Below are positions 7,044-16,330 of a DNA stretch of 41,106 bases, in pieces. The first letter of the stretch is position 1. Every line of letters starts with the position of its first letter. The DNA comes from Verrucomicrobiales bacterium (lineage in GTDB: Bacteria; Verrucomicrobiota; Verrucomicrobiia; Verrucomicrobiales; DEV007), in the NCBI GenBank assembly GCA_029213025.1, contig JARGOZ010000042.1, positions 3,896 through 45,001 on the forward strand, given 5' to 3'. Position numbers and translations under genes: made by a program. The notes under the pieces are model-generated. The model ran no database searches, was not told the DNA's origin, and saw nothing but the letters and a program-made list of their open reading frames with translations.

Positions 7044-9400
7044 CCTCCGCTGTCGATTGCATTCACTGCGGCACCCCCTTTCATCCGGAAAAAGCAGATG
7101 CCAAATTTTGCTGTGCCGGATGCGAGGTGGTTTACGATCTGCTGTTCGACGAAGGTCTCGACCGGTTTTATGAGCTGAAAGGCGACAAAAAAGTTCGCCC
7201 GGCCAGAGAACGCCCCTTTCAACCGGTGGAAACCGAGTGGATCGAATCGCTCATTGCTGAAGCCGAGTCAGCTGATGAAGACTGCCCCACAGCCACCGTT
7301 CATATCAGCGGAACGACGTGCGTAGGCTGCGTGTGGTTGATCGAAACTCTGTTCCACCGTCTCGATGGCGCCGTCTCCGCCTCGGTGGACCCGTCCATTG
7401 CAGAAGGCACTTTCAGCTGGAAAAAAGGCAGCGATGCCCTGCTCGAATTCGCCCGGGAACTGCCCCGTTACGGGTATTCCATGGACTCGATGAGTTCCGA
7501 CAGAGCGCCTGCCAAAGAGAGCCGCAAACTGTTGGCCCGCCTCGGGATCTGCGCCGCTTTTGCGCTCAATACAATGGCGTTTTCCCTGCCTCGCTACCTG
7601 GGAATGGACGACGGATTTGAGTTTGCCGGTATTTTTGATCTCGTCGCGCTGGTGTCATCCACCCTGGCACTGTTTATCGGCGGCTCGTGGTTCTTTGTCA
7701 AAGCCATCGGGGCGATTCAGCAAAAAACCATCCACATTGATCTACCTATCGCCCTGGGTCTGGCACTGGCTTTTATCGGCTCCTGTATCGGTTGGCTGGC
7801 CGGTAAAAGCGAACTGTTCTTCTTCGATTTTGTCGCCATTTTCACGACCTTAATGTTGGCGGGCAGGTATATTCACCTGCTTGCGATTGAACAGGTCAGC
7901 CATCGCCTTCAGGGGCAGTCCGCCTTGATCCCCGAAATTTCGTTAGCCGACGGAAGCCGCAAAGCCACTACAGATTTGAAAGACGGTGACCGGTTTGAAC
8001 TACCTCCGGGTAGAGCACTTCCTGTAGTGGCCCAACTGGAAAGTGATGATACCGAATTCTCCCTCGCCTGGATGACCGGCGAACCCGATCCCCGCCTGTT
8101 CCCTACCGGACGCACCGTACCGGCCGGAGCCATCGTCCTCGCCAACCAGGCGGTGCAGTTGACCGCCCGGGAGGACTTCGGGGAATCGGCCGTTTCCAAA
8201 CTATATGAAAGTGCCCGGAAAGGAAATGCCACCATCACCCCGACCCGCTTTCTCAAAGGCTACCTAATCAGTATCATTTTCATCGGTATCTTCGGCGGGC
8301 TGTTTCGGTTCTTTATCGGTCACACGGCCCTGGATGCACTGCAGGTAACGATTTCCATCTTCGTCATTTCCTGCCCCTGCGCGATTGGCGTTGCCATACC
8401 GCTGGTGGAGCGCAGGATCGGGTCGGCGATGGCACGGCAGGGTGTCTTTGTGCAGCAATCCAAATTCTGGCAAAACCTCATTCGGGTCAAAAATGTGATT
8501 CTCGATAAGACCGGAACACTAACCCTGGAACACCCGGAATTGAGAAATCGAGGCGATCTGGAAAACCTGAGCGCCGAACAACGCGAAGTTCTCGCTATCC
8601 TGACGACCGATTCCATTCACCCGCTCGACCGGACTTTGCGGGAACACATCGCCTGTTTTTCGAAACAATACCGCAAAAGCGATATCTCACCGGGCCTTGG
8701 TCGATCCGTGGAAATGGGTGGTCACCTCTGGACGCTGGGCAAACCCGGCTGGCGCGGTAACAGGAAACCGGAGGTACATACATCCACCGGTTTGAGTTGT
8801 GAGTTTGCCTGCGACGGAATATCGCTCGCCATCTTTGAGTTTGGCGAGTCGCTCCGCCCCGAAGCCGTCGCCGCCTCACGCTCGCTGATGGATCATTTTA
8901 ATCTGCAGCTTCATATTCTGTCCGGCGACAGCCATGAGAGAATTTTGCAGTTTGCAGAAAAGCTGGGAATCCCGGCAAAAAACGCCTTCGGCAGTCTTTC
9001 GCCGGAACAGAAGCTGGAAAAAACGGAAAAACTGCAACCGGCCCTTTATCTCGGCGACGGGATGAACGACGCCCCCTCTTTCGCCGCCAGCACGGTTACC
9101 GGCACCCCGGTGACCGACCGGTCCATGCTGGATCGCAATGCTGGTTTTATTTTTACCTGCGAAGGACTCTCCTTTCTTCCCCGCCTGTTCGAAGCGGCCC
9201 GCTGGACCAGGCATACCACCATTCTGATCATCGCGTTTACCATCGTTTACAACGTCCTCGCCATCACGGCCTGTCTGTTTGGCAAAATGACGCCTCTGCT
9301 CGCGTCAATCCTCATGCCGGTCAGCTCAATCATCAGTATAGGAATCGCCATGCGCCCCGTGGAAATTTTCCGTTCCCGGGTCGCCTCGCGTTTTCCTTGA
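7040..9400 (+). CDS. ccoI: CcoI, copper-transporting P1B-type ATPase
   Basis: A 786-residue heavy-metal ATPase that supplies copper to the cbb3 oxidase. An N-terminal cysteine-rich segment (C7-x2-C10, C24-C25-x2-C28) is followed by an HMA domain with C94-V-G-C97, then membrane helices. The transmembrane ion site is C445-P-C447, the phosphorylation site is D489-KTGT, an HP dipeptide occurs in SIHPLDR, and the hinge GDGMNDAP starts at residue 672. The actuator domain has TGEP. All residues needed for activity are present. It belongs to the FixI/CcoI group, slower and assembly-linked, by context and by the N-terminal cysteine-rich region. Its start overlaps the previous stop by four bases, and it is the last clear member of the oxidase operon. 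Confidence 0.95.
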   Translation: MTSAVDCIHCGTPFHPEKADAKFCCAGCEVVYDLLFDEGLDRFYELKGDKKVRPARERPFQPVETEWIESLIAEAESADEDCPTATVHISGTTCVGCVWLIETLFHRLDGAVSASVDPSIAEGTFSWKKGSDALLEFARELPRYGYSMDSMSSDRAPAKESRKLLARLGICAAFALNTMAFSLPRYLGMDDGFEFAGIFDLVALVSSTLALFIGGSWFFVKAIGAIQQKTIHIDLPIALGLALAFIGSCIGWLAGKSELFFFDFVAIFTTLMLAGRYIHLLAIEQVSHRLQGQSALIPEISLADGSRKATTDLKDGDRFELPPGRALPVVAQLESDDTEFSLAWMTGEPDPRLFPTGRTVPAGAIVLANQAVQLTAREDFGESAVSKLYESARKGNATITPTRFLKGYLISIIFIGIFGGLFRFFIGHTALDALQVTISIFVISCPCAIGVAIPLVERRIGSAMARQGVFVQQSKFWQNLIRVKNVILDKTGTLTLEHPELRNRGDLENLSAEQREVLAILTTDSIHPLDRTLREHIACFSKQYRKSDISPGLGRSVEMGGHLWTLGKPGWRGNRKPEVHTSTGLSCEFACDGISLAIFEFGESLRPEAVAASRSLMDHFNLQLHILSGDSHERILQFAEKLGIPAKNAFGSLSPEQKLEKTEKLQPALYLGDGMNDAPSFAASTVTGTPVTDRSMLDRNAGFIFTCEGLSFLPRLFEAARWTRHTTILIIAFTIVYNVLAITACLFGKMTPLLASILMPVSSIISIGIAMRPVEIFRSRVASRFP

Positions 9401-9439
9401 TCGTATCGCTTAGAGTCGTAGTATTTTGTTATACTTCAA

Positions 9440-10360
9440 ATGAGCGTAACGCCCCCTTCATCTCTGGAACATGACATTTTCGAGAGGCTCCACACATCCC
9501 GCTTGTTTGCGAGATTCGAGGAAGCCTTCCGGAGCGCTACCGGACTGCCGCTCAGGTTCCTGCCGAGAGACGAGGAATGGTGTATCACAGAGCACCGGGA
9601 AAACCAGAGTCCGTTTTGCGAACTGCTCAACCGCTGCGATACAGCCTGCTCGGCCTGTCAAGAAACTAACCGGAAACTCGTCGAAGAAGCGAAGCAAGTC
9701 GACGGACCGAAGACCTGCGGATGTTTCAGCGGTCTCTGCGCCACCGCTGTGCCGGTAAAACTGGGCAAAATCGTGCTCGGCTTTTTGAAAACCGGACAAG
9801 TGTTCATGCGCCAGCCCACCGAAGAGGATTTTCTGCGGGTAATCAAAACACTGAAATCGCTACGGGATATTTCCGACAAGGACGAAACCAATCTCCGGGC
9901 GGCTTATTTTGAAACAAGGACCGTGGATCCGAAGCGCTACGAAAGCATGGTGATCCTCCTCAACATGTTCGCCGAACAGCTCTCTGAACACGCTGAAACC
10001 GTAACCGTAGCGACCCAACAGCACGAACCGGCAGGGATCGTGAAAGCCCGGCAAATGATTCATCAGAATCTGGAAGACCCAATCGAGCTGGATGAAATTG
10101 CTAAAGCCGCCGGGATGAGCAAATCTCACTTCTGCCGAACCTTCAAGGAAGTCACCTCCATGACGGTAACGGAATACACCACGAGAGCCCGCATCGCCCG
10201 GGCCAGAAAAGAATTACTGCGGCCGTCAATTCAGATATCGGAAGTTGCCTACCAGGTAGGGTTTCAATCTCTTTCCCAGTTCAATCGATCCTTTTCAAAA
10301 ATCACCGGTATGTCGCCGAGTGCATTTCGGAAATCCGAATTGGAGAAGGCCAACGTGTAG
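9440..10360 (+). CDS. AraC-family regulator with PocR sensor domain
   Basis: A 306-residue protein with two parts. Residues 20-175 form a PocR-type ligand domain rich in cysteine (Cys 60, 66, 70, 73, 93, 95, 100), with the typical CDTACSACQ and CGCFSGLC motifs. Residues 205-302 form the double helix-turn-helix of AraC/XylS regulators, ending in the conserved F(Q)S-x2-FNRSF and G-x-SPS region. PocR domains bind small organic ligands, or possibly metal or iron-sulfur centres. The gene starts 39 bases after ccoI in the same direction; the gap is AT-rich and could hold its own promoter. Whether it controls the oxidase cluster or something else cannot be read from the sequence. Its stop codon touches a 22-base repeat array. 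Confidence 0.9.
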   Translation: MSVTPPSSLEHDIFERLHTSRLFARFEEAFRSATGLPLRFLPRDEEWCITEHRENQSPFCELLNRCDTACSACQETNRKLVEEAKQVDGPKTCGCFSGLCATAVPVKLGKIVLGFLKTGQVFMRQPTEEDFLRVIKTLKSLRDISDKDETNLRAAYFETRTVDPKRYESMVILLNMFAEQLSEHAETVTVATQQHEPAGIVKARQMIHQNLEDPIELDEIAKAAGMSKSHFCRTFKEVTSMTVTEYTTRARIARARKELLRPSIQISEVAYQVGFQSLSQFNRSFSKITGMSPSAFRKSELEKANV

Positions 10361-10425
10361 TCCGGCAAACTGTACCCTGTTAGGTCCGAAACTGTACCCT
10401 GTTGAATGCGGGATTGTACCCTGTT
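10360..10425 (+). repeat. 22-base tandem repeat array, three units
   Basis: Three head-to-tail units fill the gap between the convergent araC-type gene and rodA, beginning at the last base of the araC stop. Each ends in TGTACCCTGTT (10371-10381, 10393-10403, 10415-10425). The second and third copies are exactly 22 bases apart, and the upstream half varies (AGGTCCGAAA, GAATGCGGGA). The same unit recurs at 28453-28529, 28836-28879 (both inverted) and 33781-33814. No spacers separate the units, so this is not a CRISPR array. Confidence 0.9.
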
Positions 10426-10439
10426 TAATGCAGCAGGTC

Positions 10440-11621
10440 TCACCGCAGACCGCGGATATCCATAGCCGGACGATGAGATTCCCCGGTATGTTCGATCCGG
10501 TGGATCCATACACTTTGCACCAGTCCCAGCAAAAACATCACGATGACTACAAAAGTTCCGCCGTAACTCACCAGCGGCAGAGGAATACCGGTGATCGGAG
10601 TCAACAGCACGTTCATCCCTACATTTTGGAAAATATGCGCAAATATCAATGCCACCACCCCGACGACGATGAGCCGCCCGAGCACATCTCTGCTGTAGAA
10701 AGCCACAAACAGGCACTGTAACAACATCAGCATAAAGCCGGCGAGAACGATCAATGCACCGCGAAAACCGTGTTCCTCCGCGAACACCACAAAGATAAAG
10801 TCATTGATCGCTGTGTCCGGTGTGATGAAGCCTTTGTTGTTGATCGTATCCGGGTTTTTAAAACCCTTCCCGGTCCAGCCGCCGCTACCGATCGCCATGA
10901 GATTGTTGTGCGCGTTATAGGCCTCATTCTGCGTATCGACACGATCACCTCTCAGCATTTTATACTGAACCGTGATACGCTTTTTCTGGTAGTCTTTCAT
11001 CCCGAAAAAGAATACATAGGGCAGACAAAGTGTACCTATCAAAACCACAACCGTGATATACCGAAACGGAATATTCCCCAGCAAAATCATCACGGCGGTA
11101 ACGGGAATCCAGACAAAGGCGGAACCAAAATCCCCCTGAATCAGAACGAAGAGCAGCGGCACAGAAGCGACAACTCCGGTTAATAGCAATCTCACAAACG
11201 GATTTTTCAGCGAAGGATGCAGCCGCTGTAACTGGGAAAGGATCACTGCCATACCCGCAATCCCACCGGCGATAGCTATCTGGGAGGTCTGAATCATCAC
11301 CGACCCGACTTTCAGCCAACTTTTGGAATTATTAATTTCCGCACCGAAAAAGTGCGTCAATATGAGCAGGATCAGCCCGAAAATATAGAAAGGAATTCCA
11401 AGTTTCTTTATCCATTGGTAATCGGTCAGAGCCGCTCCGAAAAAGAAAATCAGTCCTACTACTGCATATATCACCTGGCTGCGCCATTTTCCGGAAAGCC
11501 CCGGATCATCACGCATCCAGCAGGCACTGTATATAGCAAATATCCCGACGATCAACAGCGCCAGCATATTGGCAAACAGCAGCCAGTTCAGGCCGAAAAA
11601 CTTTCGGAAGAGAGGTGTCAT
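10440..11621 (-). CDS. rodA: RodA, SEDS-family peptidoglycan glycosyltransferase
   Basis: A 393-residue polytopic protein of the FtsW/RodA/SpoVE family, which polymerises lipid II into glycan strands with a class B penicillin-binding protein. About ten membrane helices are visible. Family motifs include QGDFGSAFVWIP (near residue 157) and, near the C-terminus, GMNVLLTPITGIPLPLVSYGG, which is the family signature. Residues KGFKNPDTINNKG in the large loop and the length favour RodA over FtsW. No mreBCD or mrdA neighbours are present; the gene appears to be transcribed alone, divergently from moaA. Its 3' end faces the repeat array. The start codon at 11621 gives MTPLFRKFFGLNWLLF, typical for the family. 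Confidence 0.92.
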   Translation of the reverse strand: MTPLFRKFFGLNWLLFANMLALLIVGIFAIYSACWMRDDPGLSGKWRSQVIYAVVGLIFFFGAALTDYQWIKKLGIPFYIFGLILLILTHFFGAEINNSKSWLKVGSVMIQTSQIAIAGGIAGMAVILSQLQRLHPSLKNPFVRLLLTGVVASVPLLFVLIQGDFGSAFVWIPVTAVMILLGNIPFRYITVVVLIGTLCLPYVFFFGMKDYQKKRITVQYKMLRGDRVDTQNEAYNAHNNLMAIGSGGWTGKGFKNPDTINNKGFITPDTAINDFIFVVFAEEHGFRGALIVLAGFMLMLLQCLFVAFYSRDVLGRLIVVGVVALIFAHIFQNVGMNVLLTPITGIPLPLVSYGGTFVVIVMFLLGLVQSVWIHRIEHTGESHRPAMDIRGLR

Positions 11622-11702
11622 TTCAGGGATATCGTACAGATCGCAGACCGGGCCATCCGTTATAGAAATAATAACGTCTCAATTTCCCGGTGTGACAAGA
11701 TG

Positions 11703-11807
11703 TTTTGTCGGGACTCATCCAACGCCGTGACATATCATTGCGAGTAGCCTTGGGGATGGACTGACAGAAAAATGAAATTCAGGGGGCACTTTGTCAGGAC
11801 TCATCCC
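11703..11807 (+). promoter_or_regulatory. Candidate structured leader upstream of moaA
   Basis: The sequence shows a direct repeat, TTTGTCRGGACTCATCC, at 11704-11720 and 11790-11806, 86 bases apart. Between them GGGATG-GA-CTGACA (11753-11766) can pair with the second copy (TGTCAG 11792-11797 and CATCCC 11802-11807), giving a 12-pair stem with a small internal loop and a 25-base loop. The same segment can pair more weakly with the first copy. This gives a choice of two folds in the transcript ahead of moaA, as in attenuators and riboswitches. I could not match it to the known Moco riboswitch consensus, so the class is open. Transcription of the region is assumed. Confidence 0.4.
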
Positions 11808-11858
11808 GTGCTGGACAGACGCTGCCAATCTGGTTAGTTTGAGTTCGGAACACTTTTC

Positions 11859-12869
11859 ATGGAAGACAAATTTGGACATTTGATCAGCTATCTGCGGATC
11901 TCGGTTACCGACCGGTGCAACGAGCGCTGTCACTACTGTCTTCCGCACGAAAATCAGGAGTGGTTGCCGCGTGAAGAGGTCCTTACTTATGAGGAAATCC
12001 TCCGCGTTGCGAAAGTCGGTGCCGACTTGGGTATCAGCAAAGTCCGTGTCACCGGGGGCGAACCTCTCACCCGCCGGAATGTATTGTCTTTCATCTCCGA
12101 ACTCTGCTCAATCGATGGCATCGAGGATGTCGGCATCTCGACAAATGGCACCCTGCTGACGCGAAATGCCTGGCCCGATTCCGATGAAACCAATGCTACC
12201 GCCCTGAAGAGGGCCGGAGTGCGGACCGTCAATATTTCACTGGATACTCTCGATCAGGAGCAATACGCGAAAACCACCGGCCGGGATTATCTGCAAAAAG
12301 CCGTCGACGGAATCGAAGCTGCCGTTGCCGCCGGTTTTGAGAAAGTAAAGCTCAACTCAGTGCTGATGAGGCACAAGAACGAGCACGAACTCTGGAATCT
12401 GATTGATTTTGCCCGGGAAAAAGGCGCTCTGATCCGCTTTATCGAATTAATGCCCGTCAGCTCGGCCGAAGTCCTCAGCGAAGACAATTTCCTTTCCACC
12501 GGGGAAGCGAAGAAACTGATCGAGTTCAAATACGGGCAGCTAACCCCGCTTCCCGACTTCAAAACCAATGGCCCGGCCAGCTATTTCCAAATTCCGGATA
12601 CCGGTCAGATTATTGGTTTTATCGGCGCCATGACGAATTTTCACTTCTGCGAGACTTGCAACAAGCTCCGCCTCACCTGTGAAGGGAAACTGCGGCCCTG
12701 CCTGGGAAGCCATCTCGAATTCGACATGCGCGATGTTTTGCGCAATCCCGGGCTGAACGACGACGATGTGCGGAAGTTCTTCCTCGAAGTCGTGGCAAGA
12801 AAGCCTGAACAACACGATTTCCGCGAAAATTACCAACCGGGTCGTCGCATGATTGCCATCGGCGGTTAG
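11859..12869 (+). CDS. moaA: MoaA, GTP 3',8-cyclase of molybdenum cofactor synthesis
   Basis: A 336-residue radical SAM enzyme that converts GTP to 3',8-cyclo-GTP, which MoaC then turns into cyclic pyranopterin monophosphate. The N-terminal cluster motif is C20-NER-C24-HY-C27; the SAM-binding region GGEPL follows (residues 68-72). The C-terminal substrate-binding cluster is C264-ET-C267 with C281. The protein ends in Gly-Gly, which is required for activity in known MoaA. No moaC, moaD, moaE or mog gene is in the window. The gene is divergent from rodA, with a 237-base gap that holds a candidate folded leader. The start ATG gives the typical MEDKFGHLISYLRISVTDRC beginning. No Shine-Dalgarno sequence is evident. 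Confidence 0.96.
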   Translation: MEDKFGHLISYLRISVTDRCNERCHYCLPHENQEWLPREEVLTYEEILRVAKVGADLGISKVRVTGGEPLTRRNVLSFISELCSIDGIEDVGISTNGTLLTRNAWPDSDETNATALKRAGVRTVNISLDTLDQEQYAKTTGRDYLQKAVDGIEAAVAAGFEKVKLNSVLMRHKNEHELWNLIDFAREKGALIRFIELMPVSSAEVLSEDNFLSTGEAKKLIEFKYGQLTPLPDFKTNGPASYFQIPDTGQIIGFIGAMTNFHFCETCNKLRLTCEGKLRPCLGSHLEFDMRDVLRNPGLNDDDVRKFFLEVVARKPEQHDFRENYQPGRRMIAIGG

Positions 12870-12914
12870 ATTTGTATTTACATTGTAAATTTTCTAAGTA
12901 AGTTTGGTTTCAGA

Positions 12915-13376
12915 ATGAAATCGAAGTACTTGATGCTCCTTATGCTGCTGATCGCTCTCTGGGCTGCATTTCTCCTTATCTTCGGCATCAGATATATGCT
13001 TTCAACTTCGGGGCAGCGACTGGACACAAAAGCAGCGCGGGAGGTCGCGACTTCGGTGACTTCCTACCACGTGATAAAAGGGCACTTCCCTGCCTCCGGA
13101 CCGGAGGAATATGATATCGATCTGGAAACCGACGCCAGATTCATGAGAATGCTGAGTGCGACAACCTCATTTTCTCTCGAAGGCCGGAGTGATATCAAAG
13201 ACGGGGCTCTGGTAGACCAGCGAGGAAAGACGTACCGGGTCCGCATCGATACCGATGACGACGGAGAAGTCCACTGTCCTATTACTAACGAACCGATCCC
13301 CGGAAAAGTTCTCGTTTGGTCAGCCGGAAAAGACAAACTGTTCGAAACCTGGTCGGATAACGGAAAATCGTGGTGA
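12915..13376 (+). CDS. Pseudopilin-like membrane-anchored protein
   Basis: A 153-residue protein with one N-terminal membrane helix (about residues 5-26) and a periplasmic domain. The C-terminal part (DQRGKTYRVRIDTDDDGEV, then VWSAGKDKLFETWSDNGKSW at the end) resembles the calcium-binding end of GspG-type major pseudopilins, where a D-x-W-G-x-x-Y turn is followed by SxGxDG and a D-x-x-x-SW ending. The classical prepilin cleavage site (G-F-T-x-x-E) is missing: the helix is preceded only by MKSK. It is therefore a pseudopilin relative that may not be cleaved or assembled. It lies 45 bases after moaA in the same direction. No other secretion genes are nearby. Confidence 0.6.
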   Translation: MKSKYLMLLMLLIALWAAFLLIFGIRYMLSTSGQRLDTKAAREVATSVTSYHVIKGHFPASGPEEYDIDLETDARFMRMLSATTSFSLEGRSDIKDGALVDQRGKTYRVRIDTDDDGEVHCPITNEPIPGKVLVWSAGKDKLFETWSDNGKSW

Positions 13377-13406
13377 TTTTGCTGATACCTGGCCTACCAT
13401 TTTTCC

Positions 13407-13682
13407 ATGAACTCTGAACCTTTTGATATCAGCCGGTTCATCCGGCTGCAGGGCGACAACCTGTTAATGCGCCGGGGCGATGGTAGTGCAAAATGGATAC
13501 CGCTCAGTGAACTTTCTGTAGGGGAACAGATTCTGGTAAGACGTTGCCACGACCGATCACCAGGCCGGAAAAGGCAGCTGGCTGCGCAAAAAAAGAAAGC
13601 CAGCGGCTACTCCGGCTACAATCCGTTTAAGACCCGCCGCGAATCGATCAACGGTAAAAAATCCAACCGCAACAAGGGCTAA
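13407..13682 (+). CDS. Small basic hypothetical protein, 91 residues
   Basis: I do not recognise a family. The first half (residues 5-50) looks folded, with LSVGEQILVRRC, while the second half is strongly basic (RSPGRKRQLAAQKKKAS and a KSNRNKG tail), as in nucleic-acid-binding or ribosome-associated proteins. It begins 30 bases after the preceding gene and ends five bases before the convergent sensor kinase. Placement between two real genes without overlap supports it, but the composition is not diagnostic. Confidence 0.5.
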   Translation: MNSEPFDISRFIRLQGDNLLMRRGDGSAKWIPLSELSVGEQILVRRCHDRSPGRKRQLAAQKKKASGYSGYNPFKTRRESINGKKSNRNKG

Positions 13683-13686
13683 CCGG

Positions 13687-16161
13687 TCACTGAACTGACG
13701 GTGCATATTTCTCTAAAATCGCGACTAGATCACGGGATCGCACCGGCTTGGAAAGGTAGTCATCCATCCCGGCATCCAGACATTTTTGCCGGTCCCCTTT
13801 CATGGCGTTGGCTGTCATTGCGATGATCGGTATATGCCCGCCGGTTTCTTTTTCCAGATCGCGAATCGCACGGGTCGCCTCAAACCCGTCCATCACCGGC
13901 ATCTGCACATCCATAAGGACGGCATCAAATTCTTTGTTCCGGAATGCTGTAAATGCCTCCTCTCCGTTGGCTGCCACTTCTACCGAATGCCCCATATTCT
14001 CCAGAAGACTGGTAGCAACCAGTTGATTGACGCGACCATCTTCCGCGAGAAGAAACTTCATCGGAGGAATCTCCGGAGAACTGCTATCCCCGTCACCGGG
14101 AGAACCCTCGGTCGAACTGCCCGACTCGAAGATCCGGCTGATCACGCTGAGCAAATCAGACTGCTTCACCGGCTTGGTTAGAGAAGCAACTACACCAACA
14201 CCTTGTTTTGCAAATTCCTCACTACTTACGGTTTTCCCGGCAAACGAAAGGAATACTACAGGCGGAGCCTCCCCGCCGAACCGCTCGCGAATCCTGAGAG
14301 CGACTTGTTTTCCATCCATTCCCGGCATGGAGAAATCCAGCAGCACAAGTTGAAATGGACCGGCACCCCCGTTCCCACCCGAGTCAAGCAACTGCATAGC
14401 TTCGTCCCCGCCTGCCGCCACTACACAATCCATCCCCCACCCGTTGATGGTATCCTGCAAATAGCGCCGGGAGGTTTCATTATCGTCTACTACCAAAACG
14501 CGAATTGCTTTGATACAATCGGGCACCGCAAAAGAGGTAGTTATTTCGTCAGAAGCCATACCGAACCCGGCCGTGAAGAAAAAGGTACTTCCCGTGCCGG
14601 GATCACTTTCGACCTGTATCCTGCCGCCCATCATCTCGACCAGTTGGGAGGATATGGCGAGCCCCAAACCGGTGCCACCATACGCCCGCGTGGTCGATGA
14701 TTCCGCCTGGGAAAATGACTCGAATATCAGCCCCTGTTTCTCCGACGGAATTCCAATACCGGTATCTTTTACAGAAAAAAGAAGCGTCACCCTTTCAGCA
14801 GTTCGTGACTTGAGCCGGATATCCAGTAAGACTTCGCCCTCCTGAGTAAATTTGAGGCTGTTGCCTATCAAATTCACCAGAACCTGACGGAGACGGGCCA
14901 GGTCGCCAACGAGTCTGTCGGGAACATCCGGGTCGATCCGGAAAGTAAGTTCCAGATTCTTTTCCGCCGCCCGGAAACCAAGAGTCTGAAGAGTATCTCC
15001 AATGCCGTCACGAAGGTCAAATTCATGCGGGTCGAGTTCGAATTTTCCCGCTTCGATTTTTGAAAAATCGAGGATGTCATTAATTAACTTCAGCAGAGAT
15101 TCGGCGGATTGAGAAATCAGATTCAGATATTGCCGCTGATCACGGGTCAAATCTGTAGTCATTACATGCTCGGTCATTCCGATGATACCGTTCATCGGAG
15201 TGCGAATTTCATGACTCATGTTCGCCAGGAAAGCACCTTTCGCCTGGTTGGCTACTTCCGCGTCGTCTTTCGCACGCTGCAGCTCCCGTTCGGCCGCTTT
15301 CTTTTCCGTAATATCTTCTGATATCCCCAGAAGATAGCGGGGAACACCTTCGTCATCCAGAATCGGTATCTTTCTGGTGTGCAGGATTCTTTCCCCGTGA
15401 TAGCGGGTCAGAATTTTTTCCTCCGGAATGTCTACCAATTTGCCGCCGGCCAAAGTCGCACGGTCACACCTGATAAAGGATTCGGCTTCCTCCCGGGGAA
15501 ACATATCAAAGTCATTTTTACCGGCTACATCCTCTTTGCTGTAACCGGTCAATTCCTCACCCGCTTTGTTATAGAGAAGAAATCTCAACTCGTCGGCATC
15601 TTTGATAAACACCATGATCGGTAGATTGTTGACTACCGTTTCAAGAAACCGCCGCGTTCTCTCCAGTTCTTCGAGGTCCCGCTTTTCCCGGGAAATATCG
15701 CGGCTCACCCCGACCATTCCGATGACATTTCCGGAACGATCATGCAGAGGGTTTTTTTCGGTACTGTGCCAGTAGCATGCCCCGTCCTCTTTCCGCATGT
15801 GCTCTTCCAGAGTTCCCGTGCTCCGGTCCGAAGACATGACTTCTTTATCAACCAGATCAAACTTCGCAGCCAAATCCTGATCCAGAAAATCGAACACTGT
15901 TTTGCCTTCCGCCTCTTCCTGCGTCTCAACACCAAGGTGTTTGAGGTGCACCAGATTATTTACCAGGTATCGCCCTGCCAGATCTTTTACATAAATGCAG
16001 GCGGGAATGTGATTAATCAAGCGCCGCAGAAGTATCTTCTCCTGTTCCAGTTGTTGCTCCACTGCAGTTCGGTGTTTCCGGGCAAAAATCGCTCCTGCGA
16101 GGAATCCCACAAGTAAACCGAGACCGAGGAGCCAAAATCCGCTGGCATCAAGCCCGTTCAT
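13687..16161 (-). CDS. Membrane hybrid histidine kinase with two PAS and two receiver domains
   Basis: An 824-residue phosphorelay sensor. Order: one membrane helix (about residues 8-27), PAS domain (about 42-160), second PAS with PAC (about 165-290), coiled linker, HisKA with phosphorylated H317 ([10 protein letters not shown]), HATPase with N, G1 (DTGIGIP) and G2 (GGTGLGL) boxes, a first receiver with D609 ([11 protein letters not shown]), and a second receiver with D751 (LMDVQMP). No Hpt domain is present, so a separate phosphotransfer protein would be needed. No partner regulator lies beside it. Its last receiver resembles that in the kinase fragment at the left edge of the window. The PAS domains suggest sensing of redox state, light or a small ligand; which one cannot be told. 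Confidence 0.93.
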   Translation of the reverse strand: MNGLDASGFWLLGLGLLVGFLAGAIFARKHRTAVEQQLEQEKILLRRLINHIPACIYVKDLAGRYLVNNLVHLKHLGVETQEEAEGKTVFDFLDQDLAAKFDLVDKEVMSSDRSTGTLEEHMRKEDGACYWHSTEKNPLHDRSGNVIGMVGVSRDISREKRDLEELERTRRFLETVVNNLPIMVFIKDADELRFLLYNKAGEELTGYSKEDVAGKNDFDMFPREEAESFIRCDRATLAGGKLVDIPEEKILTRYHGERILHTRKIPILDDEGVPRYLLGISEDITEKKAAERELQRAKDDAEVANQAKGAFLANMSHEIRTPMNGIIGMTEHVMTTDLTRDQRQYLNLISQSAESLLKLINDILDFSKIEAGKFELDPHEFDLRDGIGDTLQTLGFRAAEKNLELTFRIDPDVPDRLVGDLARLRQVLVNLIGNSLKFTQEGEVLLDIRLKSRTAERVTLLFSVKDTGIGIPSEKQGLIFESFSQAESSTTRAYGGTGLGLAISSQLVEMMGGRIQVESDPGTGSTFFFTAGFGMASDEITTSFAVPDCIKAIRVLVVDDNETSRRYLQDTINGWGMDCVVAAGGDEAMQLLDSGGNGGAGPFQLVLLDFSMPGMDGKQVALRIRERFGGEAPPVVFLSFAGKTVSSEEFAKQGVGVVASLTKPVKQSDLLSVISRIFESGSSTEGSPGDGDSSSPEIPPMKFLLAEDGRVNQLVATSLLENMGHSVEVAANGEEAFTAFRNKEFDAVLMDVQMPVMDGFEATRAIRDLEKETGGHIPIIAMTANAMKGDRQKCLDAGMDDYLSKPVRSRDLVAILEKYAPSVQ

Positions 16162-16330
16162 GAATCGCTGTTTCTAAAGGGGAACATGTTCGTGATCAAA
16201 AAGTAATTTATCATATTCACAACGAATCAGACAGGAAGATTCACAAACAACCACGGATTCTCAATTTTGATTTTTTTCAAATTTATGAAAATTACGTTTG
16301 ATTCATATTGTAATTGTCGTAATTTCCAGA

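Noticed and set aside
10360..10425. Reading the 22-base arrays as a CRISPR array
   Set aside because: The units are directly adjacent, with no unique spacers, they are only 22 bases long, and no cas genes are nearby.
11622..11858. Calling the moaA leader a Moco riboswitch
   Set aside because: The pairing pattern seen does not match the Moco consensus as I know it, so only a generic folded leader is reported.
16298..16330. TTG start for the sugar dehydrogenase-like protein
   Set aside because: It adds 11 residues before a normal signal sequence; the ATG at 16331 gives a better N-terminus.
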